64,000 nt of DNA from Elusimicrobiota bacterium (GTDB lineage: Bacteria > Elusimicrobiota > Elusimicrobia > Elusimicrobiales > UBA9959). The notes under the pieces were generated by a model. It was given only the letters and a program-made list of their open reading frames with translations. It did no database searches and was not told where the DNA came from. The stretch's first letter is position 1. Each line of letters starts with the position of its first letter. The stretch is taken from the NCBI GenBank assembly GCA_003482905.1, contig DMXM01000018.1, positions 100,899 through 164,898 on the forward strand. The letters are read 5' to 3'. The translations under genes were made by a program, and so were the position numbers. Shown here in pieces: positions 23,522 through 31,149 of this stretch.

Positions 23522-24378
23522 CCGACACCCTAGCTTTTAAAATAACCTGGCGCCTTATATTCTATCCCGCGCTGGGCTACGTTTTTTTCTCGCTGGTATT
23601 CTTCTGGCTTTACGCTCACCCCAAACGATACATAGGCTCATACGAGCCCAAGGACTTCGGATTTAAGCCCGAGGCGGTTACGCTTAAAACCTCCGACGGC
23701 ATAGATCTTGACGCCTGGTTCATACCGCACAAAACCAGTAAAAAAGTCATCGTAGTCTGCCACGGCTACCCCATGGACAAGGGCGACGTGCTGGGCTTAA
23801 CCGTGTTTCTGGCGCGCGAGTTCAACCTGCTTTACTTCGACTTCAGGGCCACGGGCCGCAGCAAAGGCTTCTTTTCCACCGGCGGGGCCCGCGAAGTGCG
23901 CGACATAGACGCCGCGCTGGAATTCCTTAAAGCCCGCGGCTTCAGCGGCGCCGGGGCTTTCGGTTTCTCCATGGGCGGCGCCGCGCTGCTGCTTTCCACT
24001 AACCCGGCCATCAAGGCCCGCGTGCTGGACGCCCCCTACGCCGACCTGGCGGGGGAACTGGATTATATTTTCAGGCCCTGGGGCCTCTGGCGAAAGCCGC
24101 TGATAGCGCTGATGAAAGGCTGGAGCTTCCTCTTTATGGGCGTGAACATAAACGCCGTTAACCCGGCCCTGTCCGCCGCCGCCGTAACCACGCCCATCTT
24201 ACTGGTGCACGGCGACGCCGACATACAGGTACCGCTGGTAAACTCCCGGCGCATAAAGGCCGCCAACCCGGCCGCCGAGCTGTGGGTGGTGGAAGGCGCC
24301 GGCCACGGCGAAAACTGGTACCGCGCCGGCAACGAATACGAGAAACGCCTGAAGGCCTTCTTCAATAAGAATCTTTAG
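23518..24378 (+). CDS. membrane-anchored alpha/beta hydrolase
   Basis: 286 residues: an N-terminal membrane segment (IFYPALGYVFFSLVFFWLY) and a serine-hydrolase fold. The nucleophile elbow is GFSMGG, the oxyanion-side motif CHGYPMDKG, acid in HGDADIQVP, and the catalytic His in GAGHGE. This fits the family of bem46/YqkD-like anchored hydrolases that act on unknown esters or peptides. It is the last gene of the surE operon. A palindrome with a possible terminator role follows the stop (see 24391). Confidence 0.82.
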   Translation: MTDTLAFKITWRLIFYPALGYVFFSLVFFWLYAHPKRYIGSYEPKDFGFKPEAVTLKTSDGIDLDAWFIPHKTSKKVIVVCHGYPMDKGDVLGLTVFLAREFNLLYFDFRATGRSKGFFSTGGAREVRDIDAALEFLKARGFSGAGAFGFSMGGAALLLSTNPAIKARVLDAPYADLAGELDYIFRPWGLWRKPLIALMKGWSFLFMGVNINAVNPALSAAAVTTPILLVHGDADIQVPLVNSRRIKAANPAAELWVVEGAGHGENWYRAGNEYEKRLKAFFNKNL

Positions 24379-24390
24379 CGGCGCGCCGCG

Positions 24391-24435
24391 TGTGACAACA
24401 ATCACACGGCGCGGCATACTGGGATGTATTATAAT
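24391..24435 (+). promoter_or_regulatory. CRP-type palindrome and -10 of the TraF-like gene
   Basis: TGTGA-CAACAA-TCACA (24391-24406) is the exact CRP consensus half-sites with a 6-base spacer. A TATAAT at 24430-24435 would place transcription near 24442, so the palindrome is centred near -43, a class II activator position. No good -35 is visible, as expected for an activated promoter. The wider flanks (GCGCCGC... ...GGCGC) could also fold as a hairpin ending the previous operon. Confidence 0.55.
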
Positions 24436-24463
24436 ATCAGGGTTTGAAATTCCGGGGAGGACT

Positions 24464-26002
24464 ATGAAAAGAATAATAATGTCAGGTTTAGTTTTAACGG
24501 CTTGCGCCTTCAGCGCCAATGCCGAACAGTGGAAAACCCTTGGCACCAGGCCCATGGGCATGGGCGGCGCTTTTGTCGCCATTGCGCAGGGCCCCATAGC
24601 CCAATACTGGAACCCCGCCGGCCTTGCCATTTCCTCATCTAAAACAGTTTCCGGCCTGGAAATACCGGTTACTGCCGGCATAGAGATGACCGGCGATATA
24701 ATGAAGAACGCCAGCGAGATAGGCGACATGGCCAGCCAGCTTTCGGCCGTTCAGTCGGCTCAGGAAACCGGCGCGGCCATAACCCCCGCGCAGGCCGCGG
24801 ACTTCGTAAAGACCATGTCCCTGCTGAGCGCGATGAACGACGAAGGCAAAGGCGCCATGGTAGAACTGGCCGGAGGCGCCAACTTCAAGTTTTCCAAAGT
24901 GGCCATCTCGGTTAATAATTTCACCACGGTGGGATTGAACCCCTACATAGACACCACTAACCTGAACCTGGGAATTGGCGGGACGGACCTGGGTTTGACC
25001 TTCACCGACGTTTCCATCCCCGCTGGCTACAATACGGCCGTAACCAACCTGACGGCGGCCCTTAACCAATTAGATAACGGCACACCTAACGCTATTTCGA
25101 ATCTTTTATGCAGCGGCGGGACCTGCGGCGGGCTTATAACAAGCAACGCTGATCTCGCGGCCGCCCTTGCCCATTACGCGACCAGCCCTGATCAATTAAC
25201 CCAGGTCGCCAATGTTATATCGCAATATTCCAATACGGCCGCTCCCGTGGTAACAGGGGCTCTTTCCGGCGGCAACTACACCAACAACACCTCCAACCTT
25301 ACCCTGGACGCCGGCTCGTTCACCGAGATAGCCTTCGGCTACGGCAAGTTCATGAAGTTCCTCGACGGGCTGTCCCTGGGCGGCAACGTTAAAATGATAA
25401 ACGGCCGCATGGCCTCCAGCACGTTCCAGTTCATGCAGAACTCCGACACCGGCGACGCTTTCAAGAACATGCTGGAAGATTCCAAGTCCAGCTGGGCGCC
25501 CGCCGTGGACTTCGGCGCGCTGTGGGACGTCAATAAGAAATACCCCAAAATGCCCCTGAACCCGAAGGTGGGCCTTGTCATAAGGAACATCAACAGCCCC
25601 AAGTTCGACCGCCCCGAAGCCGTTGGCGGCACGTACAAGCTGGACAGACAGGCCCGCCTGGGCTTCTCCCTGCAGCCCGCCAGGTTCTGGAACCTCGCCC
25701 TGGACCTGGACGTCACCAAGAACAAGACCGCGGTGGACGGTTTTGACTCGCGCCAGCTGGCCTTCGGCACGGAGATAAACATAGTAAACAAGAAATACTT
25801 CAACATCCCGCTGCGCGGCGGCCTTATGAAGAACATCGCCGAGAAATCGTCCAAGATGGCCTACACCCTGGGCACCGGCGTCAACCTGCTCTACATGCAC
25901 TTCGACGTAGCGGCCGCGGTAAGCTCCGACCGCACCACCCTGGACGACAAAAAGATCCCCACCCGCGCCACGGTATCGGCCAGCTTCGGCCTGCTGTTCT
26001 AA
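24464..26002 (+). CDS. TraF-like outer-membrane barrel protein
   Basis: Start ATG 24464 follows GGGGAGG. The 512-residue product has a signal peptide (IIMSGLVLTACAFSANAEQ), then the opening GTRPMGMGGAFVAIA and YWNPAGLA, the hallmark of the TraF_2/PorV-like long-chain barrel family. Beta strands alternate through the C-terminal half and the protein ends with an aromatic residue (SFGLLF) as outer-membrane barrels do. Residues about 170-290 form a low-complexity Asn/Thr/Ala-rich insertion. Substrate unknown; such proteins often serve as transport channels or as partners of secretion. The CRP-like site suggests control by energy or redox state. Confidence 0.8.
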   Translation: MKRIIMSGLVLTACAFSANAEQWKTLGTRPMGMGGAFVAIAQGPIAQYWNPAGLAISSSKTVSGLEIPVTAGIEMTGDIMKNASEIGDMASQLSAVQSAQETGAAITPAQAADFVKTMSLLSAMNDEGKGAMVELAGGANFKFSKVAISVNNFTTVGLNPYIDTTNLNLGIGGTDLGLTFTDVSIPAGYNTAVTNLTAALNQLDNGTPNAISNLLCSGGTCGGLITSNADLAAALAHYATSPDQLTQVANVISQYSNTAAPVVTGALSGGNYTNNTSNLTLDAGSFTEIAFGYGKFMKFLDGLSLGGNVKMINGRMASSTFQFMQNSDTGDAFKNMLEDSKSSWAPAVDFGALWDVNKKYPKMPLNPKVGLVIRNINSPKFDRPEAVGGTYKLDRQARLGFSLQPARFWNLALDLDVTKNKTAVDGFDSRQLAFGTEINIVNKKYFNIPLRGGLMKNIAEKSSKMAYTLGTGVNLLYMHFDVAAAVSSDRTTLDDKKIPTRATVSASFGLLF

Positions 26003-26022
26003 GCCTTAGCCGTCCCAAAGAT

Positions 26023-26051
26023 AATCCCCGCTCCGGCGGGGATTGTTTTTT
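26023..26051 (+). terminator. intrinsic terminator after the TraF-like gene
   Basis: AATCCCCGC-TCCG-GCGGGGATT, a 9-bp stem, followed by G and six T. Confidence 0.9.
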
Positions 26052-26084
26052 ACAAGATTCCGGGACAGGAGCATCTTTGGAGCG

Positions 26085-26234
26085 GGTGCCGGGTGGGTGG
26101 ATAAGCAAAACCCTCTCGGAGGGCGAGGCTTACGTAAGCGCCGCGTGGAGCGAAGCGACACTTTCTTGCCCGAGAGCGGGAGGCGCGGCCACGGTGTGGC
26201 CGACGCCGTTTTTGCGTTCCACCCACCCGGCGCC
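26085..26234. repeat. structured interspersed repeat, copy 1
   Basis: A 150-bp element closed by a 17-bp terminal stem (26085-26101 with 26218-26234, one G:T pair). Inside are GCAAAAC/GTTTTTGC, a CCCTC-TCG-GAGGG hairpin, GCTTAC/GTAAGC, and GGCCAC-GGT-GTGGCC. The same layout with different stem bases occurs at 55442-55572. No open frame is conserved. It lies in the gap between the TraF-like gene and the ABC-2 operon. Confidence 0.8.
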
Positions 26235-26264
26235 CGCGAACCATGAATCTTATATTGTATTTGC

Positions 26265-26270
26265 TAGAAT
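26265..26270 (+). promoter_or_regulatory. -10 element, leaderless start of the ABC-2 operon
   Basis: TAGAAT ends 6 bases before ATG 26277, with no ribosome-binding site between. Confidence 0.5.
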
Positions 26271-26276
26271 TAAAAT

Positions 26277-27251
26277 ATGGCAGCCATCAAGACCGACAAA
26301 CTGGTAAAACGCTACGCCGAAGTGACGGCGGCGGACGGCGTATCGCTGGAAATACCGGAAGGCGAAGTGTTCGGCCTGCTGGGGCCCAACGGCGCCGGCA
26401 AAACCACCCTTATAAGCATGCTGGCCACCCTGGTACGGCCCACCTCCGGCGGCGCGCTGGTAGCCGGCCGCGACATAAACACCGAACCGCTGGAGGTGCG
26501 CCGCAACATAGGCATAGTCTTCCAGGAGCCCAGCGTGGACGACCTGCTGACCGCGCGCGAGAACCTCTACCTGCATTCCATGCTCTACGGCATGCCCCGC
26601 CGCGAGATAAACCCCAAGATAGACAAAATGCTCTCCCTGGTGAACCTTTCCGACCGGGCCGACAGCTTTGTAAAAACATACTCCGGCGGCATGCGCCGCC
26701 GCCTGGAAATAGCCCGCGGCCTCATCCACGGCCCCAAAATACTTTTCCTCGACGAGCCCACCCTCGGCCTGGACCCCGCCAGCCGCAAAGCCGTCTGGAG
26801 CCACATCCGCGAACTCAAAGAAGCCCACAACACCACCATCATCCTGACCACCCATTACATGGAAGAAGCCGACAGCCTGGCCGACCGCATAGGCATAATC
26901 AACCGCGGCAAGATAATAGAGCTGGACACCCCGGAAGCCCTCAAGCGCAAAGTCGGCCAGGACCTGGTCTTCATAAAAGGTTCCGTCAACGAGGAGGCCA
27001 TAAAAGCCCTGCCCTTCGTTAAAAGCCTGGAGCGCGAGAACTCGCGTTACAAGATAAGCCTGGCCAGCTCCGGCAGCAACCTGCAGGCCCTGCTGAACGC
27101 CGCCGGCACCATAGACGAAGTGGAAGTCCGCCGCGTCACCCTCGACGACGTTTTCCTGAAGTTCGCCGGCCAGCAGATAGCCGAAGACGCCGAAGAGCAC
27201 GCGGAAGACTTCTTCGAACGGGTGGCCGCCAACAAGGCCACAAGACGATAG
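26277..27251 (+). CDS. ABC-2 type transporter ATPase (DrrA-like)
   Basis: 324 residues. Walker A is GPNGAGKTT (about 40-48), the Q-loop IVFQEPSVDD, signature YSGGMRRR, Walker B ILFLDEPTLGLD and H-loop LTTHYMEEA. This is the ATPase of ABC-2 exporters of the daunorubicin-resistance type; the C-terminal 80 residues (to VTLDDVFLKFAG) are the usual regulatory domain. It hydrolyses ATP to drive the permease encoded 18 bases downstream. Substrate (drug, lipid or polysaccharide) is unknown. There is no Shine-Dalgarno before the ATG; transcription probably starts at the ATG. Confidence 0.92.
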   Translation: MAAIKTDKLVKRYAEVTAADGVSLEIPEGEVFGLLGPNGAGKTTLISMLATLVRPTSGGALVAGRDINTEPLEVRRNIGIVFQEPSVDDLLTARENLYLHSMLYGMPRREINPKIDKMLSLVNLSDRADSFVKTYSGGMRRRLEIARGLIHGPKILFLDEPTLGLDPASRKAVWSHIRELKEAHNTTIILTTHYMEEADSLADRIGIINRGKIIELDTPEALKRKVGQDLVFIKGSVNEEAIKALPFVKSLERENSRYKISLASSGSNLQALLNAAGTIDEVEVRRVTLDDVFLKFAGQQIAEDAEEHAEDFFERVAANKATRR

Positions 27252-27269
27252 CGAAGGTCAAACAGCGAA

Positions 27270-28028
27270 ATGATAAATTTAAACGCCGTCTACGCCCTGC
27301 TGCTGCGCGAAGCCAAGGTCTTCTTGCGCGAGAAGGAGCGCATTATTTCCATACTGGTGTCGCCGCTGCTGTTCCTGTTCGTCATGGGCAAAGGCATGGC
27401 CGGGGGCCATAGTCCGGTGGAAGGCTACACCTACCAGCAGTTCATCTTCCCCGGCATCATGGCCATGGTGATATTGTTCACCTCCATCACCTACGGCCTT
27501 TACATCATCTGGGACAAGCGGCTGGATTTCCTCAAAGAAGTTCTGGTAGCGCCCATCTCGCGGACCACGCTGTTCATGGGCAAAGCCCTGGGGGGAATGC
27601 TGGGCGCCATCATAGAGACGCTGATACTGCTCATCATCGGGGCGGCTTTCATAATACCGCTCGGTCCGTTCAAGGCCCTGCTGTGCCTGGCCGCGGCCTT
27701 CCCCGTTTCCTTCATGATAACCAATATAGGCCTTACCATAGGCGCCAGGATGAAATCCATGGAGGGTTTCGGCCTGGTAATGAGCTTTCTCACCTGGCCG
27801 CTCTTCTTCTTCAGCGGCGCCCTGTTCGACCTGGCCACGGCGGCGCCTTACATCAAGGTGATAAGCCTCTTCGACCCGGTGACCTACGCGGTGGATATTA
27901 TGCGGATAATAATGCTGGGGAGGGGAACTTTCCCTGCGTGGCTGGACCTGGCCGCCATAGCCGCCTTCTGCCTGGCCACCGCCATAATGGGCGTAGCCGC
28001 CTTCGGTAAACTCCAGCACGAAAAATAA
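27270..28028 (+). CDS. ABC-2 type permease
   Basis: 252 residues with six membrane segments; the N-terminal helix is amphipathic (YALLLREAKVFLREKERI) as in ABC-2 permeases, and FPGIMAMVILFTSITYG, FLKEVLVAPISRT and LFFFSGALFDL are typical of the family, the last being the conserved loop near the ABC-2 signature. It forms a dimer with the preceding ATPase. It converges with the BrnA-like gene 43 bases away; no clear terminator was seen between them. Confidence 0.9.
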   Translation: MINLNAVYALLLREAKVFLREKERIISILVSPLLFLFVMGKGMAGGHSPVEGYTYQQFIFPGIMAMVILFTSITYGLYIIWDKRLDFLKEVLVAPISRTTLFMGKALGGMLGAIIETLILLIIGAAFIIPLGPFKALLCLAAAFPVSFMITNIGLTIGARMKSMEGFGLVMSFLTWPLFFFSGALFDLATAAPYIKVISLFDPVTYAVDIMRIIMLGRGTFPAWLDLAAIAAFCLATAIMGVAAFGKLQHEK

Positions 28029-28071
28029 AACAACGAGCCCGCTGTGCCATCACAGCAAGCGGCGCAAACCG

Positions 28072-28356
28072 CTACCTATGCGATACCGACGAAGCATGCG
28101 CGCGGTGCAGAAGTATTTCATTAATGAACGTCTGGTAGCCGATACCGCGGTGCTTAGCCTGGGCATGCGCCCAGGCCAACGCTACAGGATGGATACGGAT
28201 ATGCACATCCCGGTATTTCGCGGCACCTTTCGGCGGGCGGCCCCGCACAGGGCGCTTCACATGCAAAGTCCTCTCGATGGCTTTTTTAAAAACCAGTGTT
28301 TCCTGCGGCGTGACCCGGCGCGCCTTTGAAAAATTAAATTCCTTTACTTTCTTCAT
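28072..28356 (-). CDS. BrnA-like antitoxin
   Basis: A 94-residue basic protein. The C-terminal half, VHIRIHPVALAWAHAQA and GYQTFINEILLHR, is the ribbon-helix-helix pattern of BrnA/CopG-type antitoxins. GGAGG lies seven bases before the ATG. It overlaps the toxin gene by 23 bases, in the order toxin-antitoxin that is usual for BrnTA. It would bind and neutralise BrnT and, as a complex, repress the shared promoter. Confidence 0.82.
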   Translation of the reverse strand: MKKVKEFNFSKARRVTPQETLVFKKAIERTLHVKRPVRGRPPKGAAKYRDVHIRIHPVALAWAHAQAKHRGIGYQTFINEILLHRAHASSVSHR

Positions 28357-28618
28357 ACATCCTCCTTTCGCGGCGGTTCGCGCGCCGCGCGCTCACTATC
28401 CTTACGTTCCCGTTCGGCGGACGTATCGTGAACACTATAACCAACACTTTTTCGCCCGAATCCCCGATCAGCCATTGCCGGTGTTCATCCAAGGAATGCT
28501 TCTTATCATCTACAATTAAGGCGTAAGGATCGTCAAAAGCAAATGATGCCATCTCAAAACTTATCCCATGCTTAAGGGAGTTTTGTTCTGCTTTCCTGTT
28601 ATCCCACTCAAACCTCAT
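28334..28618 (-). CDS. BrnT-family RNase toxin
   Basis: Starting from ATG 28618 the product is 94 residues: FEWDNRKAEQNSLKHGISFE, then DDKKHSLDEHRQWLIGDS, VIVFTIRPPNGNVRIVSARRANRRERRMYEE. These are the conserved blocks of BrnT, a RelE-fold ribonuclease that blocks translation. The longer ATG at 28636 lies inside the promoter spacer and is rejected: TTGACT and TACACT (28625-28653) put transcription at the inner ATG. Toxin and antitoxin overlap by 23 bases. The catalytic His and Arg positions appear conserved. Confidence 0.85.
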   Translation of the reverse strand: MRFEWDNRKAEQNSLKHGISFEMASFAFDDPYALIVDDKKHSLDEHRQWLIGDSGEKVLVIVFTIRPPNGNVRIVSARRANRRERRMYEESKGI

Positions 28619-28624
28619 ATTTAC

Positions 28625-28653
28625 AGTGTACACCATAATTTAGCGATAGTCAA
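28625..28653 (-). promoter_or_regulatory. promoter of the BrnTA operon (leaderless)
   Basis: Minus strand TTGACT (28648-28653), 17-base spacer, TACACT (28625-28630), then 6 bases to ATG 28618. Confidence 0.7.
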
Positions 28654-28775
28654 TGCCCCGAAACCCCGGGCTTGCATAAAGGTGGGCAAAAGCCAGGGAC
28701 CACATATAAATAATCGCTTAATAATGTATTAACTTGAATGCCTGAATATCAACACCGGCGCGGCGGAACAGAGAT

Positions 28776-29135
28776 CTATTTCTCCAGACCTCTTTTGCGG
28801 CGGAGCAGGTAGCGGATAGTCTGGTAAATGGCGGCCTGCTCCCGGCTTGAAAGACCTTTCACAAGCTCCGTGATCTTGCGTTCATAGCCCAAAGGCTTTA
28901 CCGGGCCCACCGCTTTTGCGAGCGTTTCCAGGAATTCGGCTATTTTAACCCCAAGCACCGCCCCGAGTTTCTCCAAAGTTTCAAAACTTGCTGTTTTAAG
29001 ACCGCGCTCTATCTGGCCTATAAAGGACGGATGGACGTCTATCTTCTCGGCCAGTTCTTCCTGTGACCAGCCCAGCTTCATACGTTCCTGCCGCACTTTT
29101 CTGCCGATATTGGCGCGGTAGCCTTCGGTTTTCAT
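28776..29135 (-). CDS. XRE-family helix-turn-helix regulator
   Basis: 119 residues. Residues about 8-65 form a Cro/CI helix-turn-helix (RQERMKLGWSQEELAEKIDV, then HPSFIGQIERGLKTASFETL), and the C-terminal part is a short coiled helix (SSREQAAIYQTIRYLLRR) likely for dimerisation. It is a DNA-binding regulator of unknown target. Its ATG lies 6 bases after a minus-strand TAGAAT (29142-29147), so its mRNA may be leaderless. It is divergent from the lipoprotein gene at 29285 and 140 bases upstream of the BrnTA promoter in its own orientation. Confidence 0.85.
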   Translation of the reverse strand: MKTEGYRANIGRKVRQERMKLGWSQEELAEKIDVHPSFIGQIERGLKTASFETLEKLGAVLGVKIAEFLETLAKAVGPVKPLGYERKITELVKGLSSREQAAIYQTIRYLLRRKRGLEK

Positions 29136-29209
29136 CCTAAAATTCTATAACCTTTGCCCCGCACCTGCCACGCCCTGGCGGTACTTATATTATATAGATA
29201 CTGCCGGTA

Positions 29210-29239
29210 TTGACTTTCCCCGGTGAAGGGGGCTATACT
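29210..29239 (+). promoter_or_regulatory. promoter of the lipoprotein operon
   Basis: TTGACT (29210-29215), 18-base spacer, TATACT (29234-29239). Transcription should start near 29246, which removes the ATG at 29240 from the message. Confidence 0.65.
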
Positions 29240-29284
29240 ATGGCTAGAAACTGGGGGGAGCCACCGTGGTTTTCTTATAAATCT

Positions 29285-30214
29285 GTGAATACGCCCTATC
29301 TTAAATTATGGCTTGCGGTCATTGGAGCAGCGCTCCTTGCCGCCTGCGCGGGCGCACCGGCGCGGCACAGCACCTCTGTTGTGGACATTGACGGAGCAGT
29401 TCCTGCCCCGGCCGTGGCCCGGACCGTAAAGATCCTGAATAGAACCCCGGAAGTGTTAGAGTTCGAGGCGGAGGGCGAAGGCGTCTCGACCAAATACGAG
29501 CGCCCCATAGACGCTGAAAAGCGCGCAGAGGAAGACGCCCTTTCAAAAGCCGTAAAAGAGGCCGGCGTCAGCGTCTACTCCGGCTTTCAGGATGTAATGG
29601 AAGAGTCCGCCAGCAGCAGTTACCAGTTCATAGGCAAATACCTGAACGTCTGGTCCAACGCCCTGGTCTCTTACGAAAAGTCCGCCCCTGCCGCCTGCGT
29701 TCCCTCCGGAGAATTAACCAGGTGCGTCGTGCAAATACGCGGCAAGGTCTATTTTAAAGGCGACCCGGACCCGAATTTTGAATTGCAGGCGGCCCTGGGC
29801 AAACCTGGTTATTTTGAGGGGGATAACGTAAACCTGCGGTTGCGCCTTACCAAAGACGCCTATATAACCGTCCTGAACTGCGACGAGGACGGCCATGTGA
29901 CGCTTATTTTCCCCAACCGCCACGCCCGCAACAACTTTCTGCCCGCCGGCGAGGAATTGAACATCCCTGACGACCTCCCCTTCCAGCTTAAGGCCCTGCT
30001 GCCAGAAGGCCGCCCGGAAACCGGCGAGATCCTGCACGTAATAGCCACCAAAACCCAGCCGCTGGTGCTATTGGACGCGCTTAAAGAGGAAAAGAACGGC
30101 GGCTTCATCAGTTACTCCATTGGCGGCGTAAAAGACCTGGTAACCCGCCTGGCAAAGTTCAACCGTTCCGACTGGACCAGCCAGGTGCTGATTTACGCGG
30201 TGAAGAAGAAATAG
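29285..30214 (+). CDS. outer-membrane lipoprotein with DUF4384 domain
   Basis: From GTG 29285 the product begins NTPYLKLWLAVIGAALLAAC, a standard lipoprotein signal with lipobox LAAC (Cys21). A longer start (ATG 29240) abuts the -10 and is probably not transcribed, though it cannot be excluded. After a variable N-terminal half come the hallmark DUF4384 phrases YITVLNCDEDGHVTLIFPN and NNFLPAGEELNIP. The domain is often found with or fused to caspase-like (C14) proteins and with putative secretion or signalling systems; here a caspase-fusion gene lies 2.8 kb downstream on the same strand. The LPP20-type lipoprotein follows after 17 bases. Confidence 0.75.
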   Translation: MNTPYLKLWLAVIGAALLAACAGAPARHSTSVVDIDGAVPAPAVARTVKILNRTPEVLEFEAEGEGVSTKYERPIDAEKRAEEDALSKAVKEAGVSVYSGFQDVMEESASSSYQFIGKYLNVWSNALVSYEKSAPAACVPSGELTRCVVQIRGKVYFKGDPDPNFELQAALGKPGYFEGDNVNLRLRLTKDAYITVLNCDEDGHVTLIFPNRHARNNFLPAGEELNIPDDLPFQLKALLPEGRPETGEILHVIATKTQPLVLLDALKEEKNGGFISYSIGGVKDLVTRLAKFNRSDWTSQVLIYAVKKK

Positions 30215-30231
30215 CGTAGCGGCACCAGATT

Positions 30232-30639
30232 ATGAAAAAACATTTAACACTAGGTCTTGCCCTGTTTTTTGCCGCAGCCTGCGCGACAGCTCAAAAGCAC
30301 AAGAACGCCCCGGAGTGGACCATTAAGGGGGCTGGCGCCTTCGAGGAAAGCGGGAAACGGGTCTTCTACGGAGTGGGGATGGCTCCGGCGGCCATTGCCG
30401 ATGAGTCCTTAAGGCGGGAGACAGCCGATAACCGCGCCCGGGCGGATATACAGAAGATCTTCAGCACTTCGATAGAAAGCGCCATGACAATATATACCGC
30501 AAGCGAAGGCGAGAAGGCCGAACGTGTGCTAAAAACCTTCCAGAGCGGCAAGCTCTCCTGGGTGCAAATAGTGGACCGCTACCAGGCCCCCGACGGCGCC
30601 ATCTACTCCCTGGCAAAACTGGATTTGGAGCAGATTTAA
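30232..30639 (+). CDS. LPP20-like lipoprotein
   Basis: 135 residues beginning KKHLTLGLALFFAAAC, a lipoprotein signal (Cys16). The body has GKRVFYGVGMAP and a helix RRETADNRARADIQKIF, as in LPP20-type lipoproteins, whose function is unknown beyond envelope location. It follows the DUF4384 lipoprotein by 17 bases and probably shares its transcript. A small unrelated-looking gene follows 100 bases later. Confidence 0.7.
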   Translation: MKKHLTLGLALFFAAACATAQKHKNAPEWTIKGAGAFEESGKRVFYGVGMAPAAIADESLRRETADNRARADIQKIFSTSIESAMTIYTASEGEKAERVLKTFQSGKLSWVQIVDRYQAPDGAIYSLAKLDLEQI

Positions 30640-30739
30640 GTTATCAAGGAACCCCCTTAATGCGACTTAATAATAACACAGTAAATGGTTCAGTTCAAAG
30701 ACAATAAGGCCGATAGAATCCTACATAAGGAGAATTGCT

Positions 30740-31084
30740 ATGAGAAGGAATATAGATGGTTTGCCGAGAAAAAAGATTTTACAGATTATAAGCAACAAAG
30801 GGTTTGAAATAGTTGACCAGAGAAGATGGACAAAAGTTAATGGATCCATTAAGAGAAAACTGCATTTTAATATAGGAAGTCTAGTCACCGACATTACGCT
30901 CACTAGCTACCGCATCAATCATTCATTATGCCGACCCGTTTCCAGAGAAGAAGCAACTAGAGGGCATTTAGGTAGAGTTCGGGGCTGGATCAAATTAGTT
31001 GGTGACCCTGTTAATGTTGACAAAGCTGTCCTCATGGCTGTTACAGCATTATCGGATCAAAATACTGGTTTTGATGTGATATAA
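30740..31084 (+). CDS. small protein of unknown function (114 aa)
   Basis: AAGGAG stands eight bases before ATG 30740. The protein is basic, with KKILQIISNKGFEIVDQRRW resembling an N-terminal helix-strand of small nucleic-acid-binding domains (type II toxin HicA-like), but the rest (LHFNIGSLVTDITLTSYRIN) does not fit that family. No membrane segment. The gene looks AT-richer than the neighbouring lipoprotein and caspase genes, which suggests later insertion. Function unknown. Confidence 0.5.
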   Translation: MRRNIDGLPRKKILQIISNKGFEIVDQRRWTKVNGSIKRKLHFNIGSLVTDITLTSYRINHSLCRPVSREEATRGHLGRVRGWIKLVGDPVNVDKAVLMAVTALSDQNTGFDVI

Positions 31085-31149
31085 GAGAACTTTTACATGG
31101 ATGCATATGTCGTTGAATAATATGCGTATTTTTGATTAGGAGAGAGAAA

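Noticed and set aside
26250..27200. 316-codon minus-strand frame
   Set aside because: Exactly antisense to the ABC-2 ATPase with full Walker A, signature and Walker B motifs.
29240..29284. ATG 29240 as start of the DUF4384 lipoprotein
   Set aside because: It directly follows the -10 hexamer, so it would lie upstream of the transcript; GTG 29285 gives a standard lipoprotein signal.
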